Part shown: one piece after another, positions 26,123 to 32,780 of the stretch
Numbering within the stretch: position 1 is the stretch's first letter
Layout: each line of letters begins with the position of its first letter
Assembly (NCBI GenBank): GCA_902788645.1
Contig: CADAKW010000013.1
Coordinates: 13,003 to 45,782, forward strand
Length of the DNA stretch: 32,780 bases
Source: an uncultured Lachnospiraceae bacterium
Lineage (GTDB): Bacteria > Bacillota > Clostridia > Lachnospirales > Lachnospiraceae
Reading direction: 5' to 3'
The notes under the pieces: model-generated
Database searches by the model: none
What the model was told of the DNA's origin: nothing
The model's input: the letters and a program-made list of their open reading frames with translations, nothing else
Position numbers and translations under genes: made by a program

Positions 26123-26549
26123 TGCCCGCACCTCCTTCTAAGTCTGCACGAGATACGACCTTACATTTAACAGGCAACTTATGAGTTGCAAGACGTAAAG
26201 CCTCTCTTGCTACCTCTTCTGATACACCTGAAATCTCGAACATTACACGACCAGGTTTTACAACAGCTACCCAGTACTCCAACGCACCTTTACCTTTACC
26301 CATTCGAGTCTCGGCAGGAGTCTTTGTTACTGGCTTGTCAGGGAAAATCTTGATCCAAACTTTACCACCACGCTTGATATAACGTGTCATCGCAATACGG
26401 GCTGCCTCAATCTGGTTGGATTTGATCCATGCCGGCTCTAAAGCCACGATACCAAAATCACCGTTTGTGATCTTGTTTCCTCTGAGCGCTTTTCCTGTCA
26501 TTCTACCGCGGAACTGCTTGCGATGTTTTACTCTCTTTGGCATTAACAT
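26112..26549 (-). CDS. rplP: 50S ribosomal protein L16
   Basis: 145 residues. [16 protein letters not shown] and [23 protein letters not shown] are the conserved L16 blocks. It binds near the A-site tRNA elbow and the peptidyl transferase centre. The ATG at 26549 overlaps the rpsC stop in TAATG; this start gives the family's usual MLMPKR end, though an ATG two codons later exists. The overlap means coupled translation with rpsC. Confidence 0.97.
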   Translation of the reverse strand: MLMPKRVKHRKQFRGRMTGKALRGNKITNGDFGIVALEPAWIKSNQIEAARIAMTRYIKRGGKVWIKIFPDKPVTKTPAETRMGKGKGALEYWVAVVKPGRVMFEISGVSEEVAREALRLATHKLPVKCKVVSRADLEGGAGSEE

Positions 26550-27214
26550 TATTTATCGCTCCCTTCCTTTTTGTTATTCTTGGTTGGAAGAACTTCACCA
26601 TGGTAAACCCATACCTTAACACCAACCTTACCATAAGTTGTGTCAGCCTCAGCGAAGCCATAATCAATATCTGCACGAAGTGTCTGAAGAGGAATTGTTC
26701 CCTCGCTGTAGAACTCTGTACGAGCCATATCAGCACCGCCCAGACGTCCGGAGCAAGATGCCTTCACACCCTTTGCGCCTGTCTTCATCGTTCTGCCCAT
26801 TGCAGACTTCATTGCACGACGGAAAGAGATACGATTCTCAAGCTGCTGCGCAATATTCTCTGCTACTAACTGCGCATGGCTGTCCGGATTCTTGATGTCC
26901 ATGATCTTGATATCCAATGCAACCTTGCGATCTAAAACCTTTAATAACTCTTTCTTCAGATTCTCAATCTCAGCACCGCCCTTACCGATTACGAAGCCAG
27001 GCTTTGCTGTGTGAATGATAACTCTTACTTTATCTGTCGGTCTCTCAATCTCGATCTTTGAAATACCAGCGCTGTATAATTTCTTCTTTACAAATTCTCT
27101 GATCTTGTAGTCCTCTACAAGATAGTCTGCAAATTTGTCCTCTGCAAACCAATTGGAATCCCAGTCACTGATAACACCGACTCTTAAACCATGAGGATTA
27201 ACCTTCTGTCCCAT
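26549..27214 (-). CDS. rpsC: 30S ribosomal protein S3
   Basis: 221 residues. [20 protein letters not shown] opens the protein. The KH domain follows with [17 protein letters not shown], then the C-terminal domain with [19 protein letters not shown]3 lines the mRNA entry tunnel and takes part in helicase activity. AGGAG is 6 nt before ATG 27214. It is 50 nt after rplV. Confidence 0.98.
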   Translation of the reverse strand: MGQKVNPHGLRVGVISDWDSNWFAEDKFADYLVEDYKIREFVKKKLYSAGISKIEIERPTDKVRVIIHTAKPGFVIGKGGAEIENLKKELLKVLDRKVALDIKIMDIKNPDSHAQLVAENIAQQLENRISFRRAMKSAMGRTMKTGAKGVKASCSGRLGGADMARTEFYSEGTIPLQTLRADIDYGFAEADTTYGKVGVKVWVYHGEVLPTKNNKKEGSDK

Positions 27215-27264
27215 TTTAATCTCCTTTCACAGATCAAAAATTCTGATCTGAAGCAAACTTATGA

Positions 27265-27654
27265 TTAGCGCTCGTTGAGAACGATCGTGATGTGGCTCAT
27301 TCTCTTCTCAATACGGTATGCTCTACCCTGCGCTCTTGGTTTGATTCTCTTCATTGTCGGTCCTTTATTTGCATAACACTCTTCAATGTACAAATTCTCA
27401 GGATTCATACCATTGTTGTTCTCAGCATTTGCAACTGCAGACTGTAATAACTTTAAGATAATGCTGGACGCATATCTTGGATTATATGTCAAAATACCGA
27501 TTGCTGTCTCTACATCTTTGCCTCTGATGGCATCTAACACATAACAAGCCTTCTGAACTGAAACTCTTGCATAAGATAACTTAGCTGAAGGTCTGGTGTC
27601 TTTCTGGTTCTCATTTCTCTCTCTCTTAATCTGAGATCTATGCCCCTTAGCCAT
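27265..27654 (-). CDS. rplV: 50S ribosomal protein L22
   Basis: 129 residues. A basic N-terminal extension (about 20 residues) precedes AKLSYARVSVQKACYVLDAIRG, and the loop KGPTMKRIKPRAQGRAYRIEKR reaches the exit tunnel. Changes in this loop give macrolide resistance in other bacteria; nothing unusual is visible here. AGGAGG lies 8 nt before ATG 27654. Confidence 0.98.
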   Translation of the reverse strand: MAKGHRSQIKRERNENQKDTRPSAKLSYARVSVQKACYVLDAIRGKDVETAIGILTYNPRYASSIILKLLQSAVANAENNNGMNPENLYIEECYANKGPTMKRIKPRAQGRAYRIEKRMSHITIVLNER

Positions 27655-27709
27655 TTGTGAAGCCTCCTTTCGATTCTCTGTTGATTTATCTCTCCGCTGT
27701 CATCAATGA

Positions 27710-27985
27710 CTAACGGCCCTTCTTCTCGTCCTTACCGTGACCTCTGTAGGTTCTGGTAGCTACGAACTCGCCGAGCTTGTGTCCTACCATATCCTCAGTT
27801 ACATATACAGGTACATGCTTTCTACCGTCATGTACAGCAAATGTTAAACCTACGAATGATGGGAAAATAGTGGAACGACGAGACCATGTTTTGATCACTG
27901 CCTTATCACCGGATGCGACTGCAGCGTCTACCTTCTTTAAAAGGCTTGCATCAGCGAAAGGTCCTTTTTTTAATGAACGTGCCAT
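27710..27985 (-). CDS. rpsS: 30S ribosomal protein S19
   Basis: 91 residues from ATG 27985 ([12 protein letters not shown]). [21 protein letters not shown] and [20 protein letters not shown] are standard. S19 forms a complex with S13 in the 30S head. Its start is 59 nt after the rplB stop. Confidence 0.98.
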   Translation of the reverse strand: MARSLKKGPFADASLLKKVDAAVASGDKAVIKTWSRRSTIFPSFVGLTFAVHDGRKHVPVYVTEDMVGHKLGEFVATRTYRGHGKDEKKGR

Positions 27986-28044
27986 TGTATCCTCCATTCT
28001 GCCTTAACGGCTAATCCAATCTTCAAATAGACTGCTTCGGCTGA

Positions 28045-28890
28045 TTATTTAGCCAAAGCCTTTCCGTCTCTTCTTCTTACGATCAGTTTATTTGACTTAT
28101 TGTTCTTCTTACGTGTCTTTAAGCCAAGTGCAGGCTTGCCCCAAGGAGTACATGGACCCGGACGGCCGATACCTGTCTTACCTTCACCACCACCGTGTGG
28201 ATGGTCGTTAGGGTTCATAACGGAACCACGAACAGTAGGTCTGATACCCATGTGACGCTTACGTCCTGCCTTACCGATGTTTACAAGTGCATGCTCACCG
28301 TTTCCTACAACACCGATTGTTGCACGGCATACGATAGGAACCATTCTCATCTCACCAGAAGGAAGACGAAGTGTTGCATACTTACCTTCCTTAGCCATCA
28401 GCTGTGCGCTGTTACCAGCGGAACGAACAAGCTGACCACCTTTTCCAGGGTAAAGCTCAATGTTATGAACCTGGGAACCTACTGGAATGTTCTGAAGTGG
28501 AAGTGCGTTTCCTACTGCGATCTCTGCCTCAGGACCGTTCATGATCTTCTGACCAACCTTCAGTCCCTCCGGAGCGAGGATATATGCTTTCTGACCATCT
28601 GCATAGCTGATCAGTGCGATATTTGCTGTTCTGTTTGGATCGTACTCGATTGTCTTAACAGTAGCCGGAATACCATCCTTATTTCTCTTGAAATCGATAA
28701 TTCTGTATTTTCTTCTTGATCCGCCACCACGATGTCTTACAGTGATCTTACCCTGTGAGTTGCGTCCGGCGTTCTTCTTTAAAGACACGGTCAATGACTT
28801 CTCAGGAGTTGTAGCTGTGATCTCAGCACGATCCATTGTTGTCATATGTCTTCTGGAAGGTGTATATGGGTTAAATGTTTTAATTCCCAT
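28045..28890 (-). CDS. rplB: 50S ribosomal protein L2
   Basis: 281 residues from ATG 28890, supported by AAAGGAG 8 nt upstream; an upstream TTG overlaps that site. [14 protein letters not shown] starts the protein, and [19 protein letters not shown] contains the conserved His near the peptidyl transferase centre. L2 is needed for subunit joining. The normal length is about 275. It follows rplW after 76 nt. Confidence 0.98.
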   Translation of the reverse strand: MGIKTFNPYTPSRRHMTTMDRAEITATTPEKSLTVSLKKNAGRNSQGKITVRHRGGGSRRKYRIIDFKRNKDGIPATVKTIEYDPNRTANIALISYADGQKAYILAPEGLKVGQKIMNGPEAEIAVGNALPLQNIPVGSQVHNIELYPGKGGQLVRSAGNSAQLMAKEGKYATLRLPSGEMRMVPIVCRATIGVVGNGEHALVNIGKAGRKRHMGIRPTVRGSVMNPNDHPHGGGEGKTGIGRPGPCTPWGKPALGLKTRKKNNKSNKLIVRRRDGKALAK

Positions 28891-28966
28891 GACATTTTCT
28901 CCTTTCAAATACTTATATTTGATCCGCCCGATAGGTTTTCCAGGCGATTTAGGTCTTACTCAGATC

Positions 28967-29266
28967 TTACAGTCCCTCAAAGATCTCGATATCCTTGCTG
29001 TCCTCTGTAAGCTGTACAATCGCTTTCTTATACTTAGCTGTCTTTCCCTGAGTTCTTCCACGGCGACGAGTCTTACCGTCACAGTTCATTGTGTTTACCT
29101 TTGAAACCTTTGTACCGTCGAAAAGCTTCTCAACAGCTTCCTTAACCTGGCTCTTTGTAGCATCAGGATGAACAGCGAATGTGTACTTTTTCTCTTCCAT
29201 AGATGCCATAGACTTCTCAGTCACGATTGGCTTCTGGATAACATCATAATATTTCAAATCTGCCAT
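28967..29266 (-). CDS. rplW: 50S ribosomal protein L23
   Basis: 99 residues. [21 protein letters not shown] and the Arg-rich loop [18 protein letters not shown] are typical. L23 at the tunnel exit docks trigger factor and SRP. Its ATG overlaps the rplD stop by one base (TAATG), so translation of the two is coupled. Confidence 0.98.
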   Translation of the reverse strand: MADLKYYDVIQKPIVTEKSMASMEEKKYTFAVHPDATKSQVKEAVEKLFDGTKVSKVNTMNCDGKTRRRGRTQGKTAKYKKAIVQLTEDSKDIEIFEGL

Positions 29267-29889
29267 TATGCGTACACCTCCTCAATCTTTGCTACAGCGC
29301 TCTTTGTGATGATGATCGTATCATACTTCAGAATGTCGTATACGTTGATTGCGTTAGAGTAAACTGTTCTGACACCTGCGATGTTTCTTGCAGAAACCTC
29401 TACGTTGTCATTATCCTCGCCGTCAAGAACAACGAGTGCTTTGTTTACCTTTAATGCATCAAGAACGCTTACCATTTTCTTTGTCTTGATCTCATCAAAC
29501 TTCAGAGAATCCATTACGAAGAATTTCTCCTCGTTTACCTTTGTTGTCAGTGCGGACTTAAGTGCACCGGCCTTCTCTTTCTTATTCATCTTGAATGAAT
29601 AATCTCTCGGTGTTGGAGCAAATACAACTCCACCGCCTGTCCACTGTGGAGATCTTGTAGAACCCTGTCTTGCATGACCTGTTCCCTTCTGTCTCCATGG
29701 CTTCTTTCCGCCACCGCTTACCTCAGAACGTGTCTTAGCTTTCTGGGTACCCTGACGTTTATTTGCAAGCTGTAATACAACAGCCATATGCATCAAATGC
29801 TCATTTACATCAACAGCGAATACGCTATCGTTAAGATCAAGCTTTCCAACTTCGCTGCCTTCCATATTATAAACAGATACGTTAGCCAT
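29266..29889 (-). CDS. rplD: 50S ribosomal protein L4
   Basis: 207 residues from ATG 29889 ([17 protein letters not shown] upstream); an earlier in-frame start overlaps the ribosome site. The long tunnel loop [20 protein letters not shown] is present. L4 represses the S10 operon in E. coli through the leader RNA; whether that happens here is unknown, but a long leader exists upstream of rpsJ. It is 26 nt after rplC. Confidence 0.97.
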   Translation of the reverse strand: MANVSVYNMEGSEVGKLDLNDSVFAVDVNEHLMHMAVVLQLANKRQGTQKAKTRSEVSGGGKKPWRQKGTGHARQGSTRSPQWTGGGVVFAPTPRDYSFKMNKKEKAGALKSALTTKVNEEKFFVMDSLKFDEIKTKKMVSVLDALKVNKALVVLDGEDNDNVEVSARNIAGVRTVYSNAINVYDILKYDTIIITKSAVAKIEEVYA

Positions 29890-29915
29890 CTGTGTGTTCC
29901 TCCTTTCCAAAAGAA

Positions 29916-30599
29916 TTATTTAGCAGTTTTAACGCTTTCCTTGATGGTCACAACAGACTTCTTTGGTCCAGGAACAGCTCCCTTAACCAGGATCAGATTC
30001 TGCTCTGCGTCTACGCGAACGATTTCAAGGTTCTGGATTGTTCTCTTAACGCCACCCATCTGACCAGGCATCTTCTTGCCCTTGAATACACGGCTAGGAT
30101 CAGAACAAGCACCGTTGGAACCTGCATGTCTGTGGAACTTGGAACCATGTCCCATAGGTCCTCTGTGCAGACCATGTCTCTTAATTGCACCCTGGAAACC
30201 TTTTCCCTTTGTAGTGCCGCTTGCGTCGATCTTGTCTCCGGCCTCAAAAATGTCAGCCTTGATCTCCTGACCAAGTGTGTACTCCTCAGCGTTCTCAAAC
30301 TTAAACTCTTTCAGATATCTTTTTCCGGATACTCCAGCCTTTGCGAAGTGTCCCTGAAGAGGCTTGTTTACGCCATGACTTCTCTTTACTTCCTTCTTAC
30401 CTGTAGAATCCTTGCTGATAACCTTGTCTTTCTTATCAACATATCCTACCTGTACTGCACTGTACCCATCATTCTCAACTGTCTTTACCTGTGTTACGAA
30501 GCAAGGACCTGCCTGAAGTACAGTTACCGGAGTTAATACTCCGTTCTCGTTGAAGATCTGTGTCATACCGATCTTCGTTGCTAAAATAGCTTTCTTCAT
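29916..30599 (-). CDS. rplC: 50S ribosomal protein L3
   Basis: 227 residues, a little longer than the usual 206-212 because of a charged insert around 55-72 ([18 protein letters not shown]). [16 protein letters not shown] and the loop [20 protein letters not shown], which reaches toward the peptidyl transferase centre, are conserved. AGGAGG is 9 nt before ATG 30599. A notable hairpin lies in the 157-nt gap after rpsJ. Confidence 0.98.
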   Translation of the reverse strand: MKKAILATKIGMTQIFNENGVLTPVTVLQAGPCFVTQVKTVENDGYSAVQVGYVDKKDKVISKDSTGKKEVKRSHGVNKPLQGHFAKAGVSGKRYLKEFKFENAEEYTLGQEIKADIFEAGDKIDASGTTKGKGFQGAIKRHGLHRGPMGHGSKFHRHAGSNGACSDPSRVFKGKKMPGQMGGVKRTIQNLEIVRVDAEQNLILVKGAVPGPKKSVVTIKESVKTAK

Positions 30600-30628
30600 A
30601 ATGTTGCACCTCCTGTTAATCTACAGCG

Positions 30629-30676
30629 GAATACGATTGGCGCACGCAGTGTTTACTGCCGGTTGGAATCGTATTC
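30629..30676 (-). promoter_or_regulatory. Conserved-looking stem-loop between rpsJ and rplC
   Basis: GAATACGATT (30629-30638) is the exact reverse complement of AATCGTATTC (30667-30676), giving a 10-bp outer stem. An inner GCAGT/ACTGC hairpin sits inside an asymmetric loop. It is 80 nt after the rpsJ stop and 30 nt before rplC. No T-tract follows, so it is not a terminator. A protein-binding or RNase processing site is possible. Confidence 0.55.
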
Positions 30677-30756
30677 ATCCTAGACGGTCTATAATGTGCA
30701 AGTTTGATTCAAAAAACTTCGTTTATATAAACCCTAAGGACTTTCTCTTTAAAATC

Positions 30757-31071
30757 TTACTTTTCCTTCATCTTGAGCTGTACAGCTACACCGGAAGGAA
30801 TCTCCATCTTTGTTAATGCTTCGATGGTCTTCTGTGTTGGAGCGATAACATCAATCAGTCTCTTGTGAGTTCTCTGCTCAAACTGCTCTCTGGAATCTTT
30901 GTACTTGTGAACAGCACGAAGAATTGTAACTACTTCCTTCTTTGTAGGAAGAGGTACCGGACCGCTTACGTTAGCGCCAGTCTTCTTTGCTGTCTCAATA
31001 ATCTTCCCAGCAGCATGATCAATCTGATTGTGGTCATACGCCTTCAGTGTAATTCTCATTACGTTAGCCAT
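30757..31071 (-). CDS. rpsJ: 30S ribosomal protein S10 (NusE)
   Basis: 104 residues from ATG 31071. [20 protein letters not shown] begins the conserved part and [13 protein letters not shown] is at 67-79. S10 is in the 30S head and also acts as NusE in transcription antitermination. An AGGAGG lies 11 nt upstream, separated by a run of seven U; the frame stays open further upstream but reads through the leader without similarity. First gene of the S10 operon, behind a leader of about 295 nt. Confidence 0.97.
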   Translation of the reverse strand: MANVMRITLKAYDHNQIDHAAGKIIETAKKTGANVSGPVPLPTKKEVVTILRAVHKYKDSREQFEQRTHKRLIDVIAPTQKTIEALTKMEIPSGVAVQLKMKEK

Positions 31072-31366
31072 AAAAAAAGCCGCCTCCTTTTCGCACTTTT
31101 GCGAGCAAACTGATCTGATTGGCATCGAATCATGCTCGTTGTAATAGCGCAACAAGTGGTGACTGTACACTTATCCGGGTGTGTCCTGTTGAATCACATC
31201 GGGTAACGCAGGACTTCCCTTCTGTCTCTATCTGCTTTCGCAGAATGTTAAATTGGTACAGTGACTTGTCGCCAGTTTCCTAACTTGACATTCGCTCCAC
31301 GGAAAACCTGTCATTCGTTACCAGATGACAGCAACCTCACGCTTCACAGCTATCAATGTCACAGCA
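31072..31366 (-). promoter_or_regulatory. Long structured leader of the S10 operon
   Basis: Between the promoter and rpsJ about 295 nt hold no gene but several hairpins: CTGTCAT/ATGACAG (31308-31331), TCTGC-loop-GCAGA with a GAAA loop on the minus strand (31231-31244), and GTCCTG/CAGGAC (31183-31214). Near the start codon two alternatives share bases: CGAGCA/TGCTCG (31102-31138) and TCGCA/TGCGA (31091-31104), the latter just upstream of the ribosome site. This could be a regulatory switch for the operon. The E. coli S10 leader, bound by L4, is a functional parallel, not a sequence match. Confidence 0.55.
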
Positions 31367-31372
31367 TTTGCT

Positions 31373-31401
31373 ATTGTATCAAGATTTTACGGGGTTTTCA
31401 A
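31373..31401 (-). promoter_or_regulatory. Promoter of the S10 operon
   Basis: On the minus strand TTGAAA (31396-31401) and TACAAT (31373-31378) are 17 nt apart, each one base from consensus, with TGA before the -10 (extended -10). It is the best promoter in the window and sits upstream of the largest gene group. Start expected near 31366. Confidence 0.85.
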
Positions 31402-31449
31402 GGACTTTTTTTATTTTTTTTGTATTTTTTACTTTTTCTACGTTTTGCA

Positions 31450-31514
31450 CAAAAAATACTGTCACCGGAAGCTTCTGTTGTCAATATGCACAACTCCGTT
31501 TCGGATGACAGTAT
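31450..31514 (-). terminator. Intrinsic terminator of the chemotaxis receptor gene
   Basis: ATACTGTCA and TGACAGTAT (31456-31464 and 31506-31514) form a perfect 9-bp base, extended by CCG/CGG and a GTTGT/ACAAC inner hairpin, followed on the minus strand by TTTTTT. It lies 10 nt after the stop of the chemotaxis gene. Confidence 0.88.
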
Positions 31515-31523
31515 CCTCATTCT

Positions 31524-32780
31524 TTATAAGCGGTCAAACTTTCCGGCTTCGGCGGTCAGCTTTTCTGCAATCTCTTTGTTTTCCTGCATCTGGCTCGCAA
31601 TCTCGCCCATACCCTGTACCAGTTCCGTGGTGTTGGTTGCCGCAGAACCTACACCCTTGGCACTTTCATCCACCGCAGCACTGATCCCCTGAATGGCTCT
31701 TGTGATATTGTCCACCAGGATCTGTACTTCATCTGCCATCTGATGAAAACGTGTGACGATCTCATCTACATGAACAGCGTCCTTCTTGTACTGGGCACCG
31801 GAATCTACAAATCCGTCATAGTCCGTAGAAATATTCTCCATAATATAGGTAGCAATTGCTCTGGACTGCTCTGTTAATTCCTCCACAGCACTTACAACAA
31901 CCTGGTTGATATTCTGGATATTGTTGGCTGCCTTCCGGCTCTCTGCCGCAAGATTGCTGATCTCATCCGCAACGACAGCAAAGCCTCTTCCGGCCTCCCC
32001 TGCTCTCGCCGCCTCGATGGCAGCGTTCAGTGCCAGCAGATTCGTCTGACTGGATATGCTCAAAATCTCATCGGTCAGCTCATTGACCGTCTCTACGCTC
32101 TTGCTTCCTTCAATAGCTTCCTCCAGCTTTTTGATAATACCATTGACCACAACGCTGGTGTTTTTCTTAGTCTCCACAGCAGTGGATTCCAGCTTCTCCG
32201 CACGCTCTCTCATGCTTCCGGCGTAATCCTGAAGCTCCTTGGATGCCCCTGCCAGCTCAATGATATTTCCATTCACATCGGTGGCATTATCGCTGATATT
32301 GGAAACTGTCGAGGAAATCTCCTGCATAGAAGCCGCCAGCTCCTCCATCAAAGCAGAGATGTCTGCAGAGCTGTCATTGGCTGTTGCAACATGATCCGAC
32401 ACATTGCCAACGATCTCCTCCAGACTGTTTGCACTGGTGGTGATCTCCTTCATAATACTCTGGAGCGTTTCCAGGAACACATTGATACCGGTAGCGATCT
32501 TGCCCATCTCGTCCTTACTGTCCACGGAGATCCTTTCGGTCAGATCACCATGTCCGGACTGTACGTCATCAATGACCTTGGACAGCTTGCTGTCGATCCT
32601 TCCCAGCGGAAGACTGATGCTGCGATGACTGATGGTAACGCCCAGCACATCTACAATAACACCGAGGATCAGAAAGATTACCACCATAAATATAGAAGAA
32701 TTGTATTTGATCTTCTGCTTTGCGATGGCTGATTCCATCCCCTCTTTGTTACTCTTAACCATATCACTGATCTCATCAGA
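31524..32780 (-). CDS. Methyl-accepting chemotaxis protein, C-terminal part (5' end outside the window)
   Basis: 418 codons are visible and the frame is open to the window edge, so the true start and the sensor domain lie beyond it. In the visible part a membrane helix (about residues 28-50) is followed by a HAMP domain ([16 protein letters not shown]...DEMGK). A long signalling coiled coil comes next, with the conserved tip [16 protein letters not shown] near residues 247-262 and [11 protein letters not shown] after it. Such receptors pass ligand signals to CheA/CheW. No C-terminal CheR-binding pentapeptide is seen; the protein ends in KFDRL. It has its own terminator, so it is not part of the ribosomal operon. 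Ligand unknown. Confidence 0.92.
   Translation of the reverse strand, partial: SDEISDMVKSNKEGMESAIAKQKIKYNSSIFMVVIFLILGVIVDVLGVTISHRSISLPLGRIDSKLSKVIDDVQSGHGDLTERISVDSKDEMGKIATGINVFLETLQSIMKEITTSANSLEEIVGNVSDHVATANDSSADISALMEELAASMQEISSTVSNISDNATDVNGNIIELAGASKELQDYAGSMRERAEKLESTAVETKKNTSVVVNGIIKKLEEAIEGSKSVETVNELTDEILSISSQTNLLALNAAIEAARAGEAGRGFAVVADEISNLAAESRKAANNIQNINQVVVSAVEELTEQSRAIATYIMENISTDYDGFVDSGAQYKKDAVHVDEIVTRFHQMADEVQILVDNITRAIQGISAAVDESAKGVGSAATNTTELVQGMGEIASQMQENKEIAEKLTAEAGKFDRL

Noticed and set aside
31072-31170. A 33-codon in-frame extension of S10 and a 24-codon upstream frame overlapping the rpsJ start
   Set aside because: Neither has a ribosome site of its own or family similarity; both lie in the structured leader.

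Overview
The window reads as chromosomal DNA from an anaerobic Firmicute of the class Clostridia, most likely Lachnospiraceae. Supporting signs are the S10-spc-alpha gene order with adk, map and rpsD included, a zinc-type S14, a long L17 (180 residues), a typical ecfA1-ecfA2-ecfT-truA block, AGGAGG ribosome binding sites throughout and moderate GC. I cannot name a genus. Every gene I accept lies on the minus strand, so transcription runs from high to low coordinates.

Region by region, in the direction of transcription. (1) 31524-32780: the 3' part of a methyl-accepting chemotaxis protein, closed by a terminator. (2) 22014-31401: a strong promoter, a leader of about 295 nt, then rpsJ-rplC-rplD-rplW-rplB-rpsS-rplV-rpsC-rplP-rpmC-rpsQ-rplN-rplX-rplE-rpsZ-rpsH-rplF-rplR-rpsE-rpmD, ending in a terminator after rpmD. 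(3) 19838-21942: a second promoter and structured leader driving rplO-secY, with a strong terminator after secY. (4) 18650-19726: a GtrB-like glycosyltransferase with its own promoter, set inside the ribosomal locus. (5) 16705-18601: a promoter, then adk-map-infA and a terminator. (6) 16513-16704: a 192-bp element bounded by perfect 15-bp inverted repeats, apparently inserted in the T-tract of the infA terminator. (7) 12803-16485: a promoter, rpmJ, an unexplained 449-bp gap, then rpsM-rpsK-rpsD-rpoA-rplQ and a terminator. (8) 9362-12786: ecfA1-ecfA2-ecfT (the energising module of an ECF vitamin/metal transporter) and truA. (9) 1-9258: a promoter and a cell-surface polysaccharide locus that continues past the window edge. 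It holds an ABC-2 permease, an ATPase with a C-terminal cargo domain, a tandem GT2 protein, a DUF2142 membrane protein, a GT2/DUF2304 pair, an acyltransferase, a sugar epimerase and the start of another GT2.

The ribosomal genes make translation and secretion machinery together with the RNA polymerase alpha subunit. The polysaccharide genes fit an ABC-transporter-dependent (Wzm/Wzt type) pathway that assembles and exports a modified surface glycan.

The main points for a second look are the inverted-repeat element between infA and rpmJ; the unusual division of the ribosomal superoperon by terminators, new promoters and structured leaders (upstream of rpsJ, rplC, rplO and possibly rpsM); and the glycosyltransferase placed between secY and adk. 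I see no tRNA, rRNA, CRISPR array, prophage or plasmid feature.
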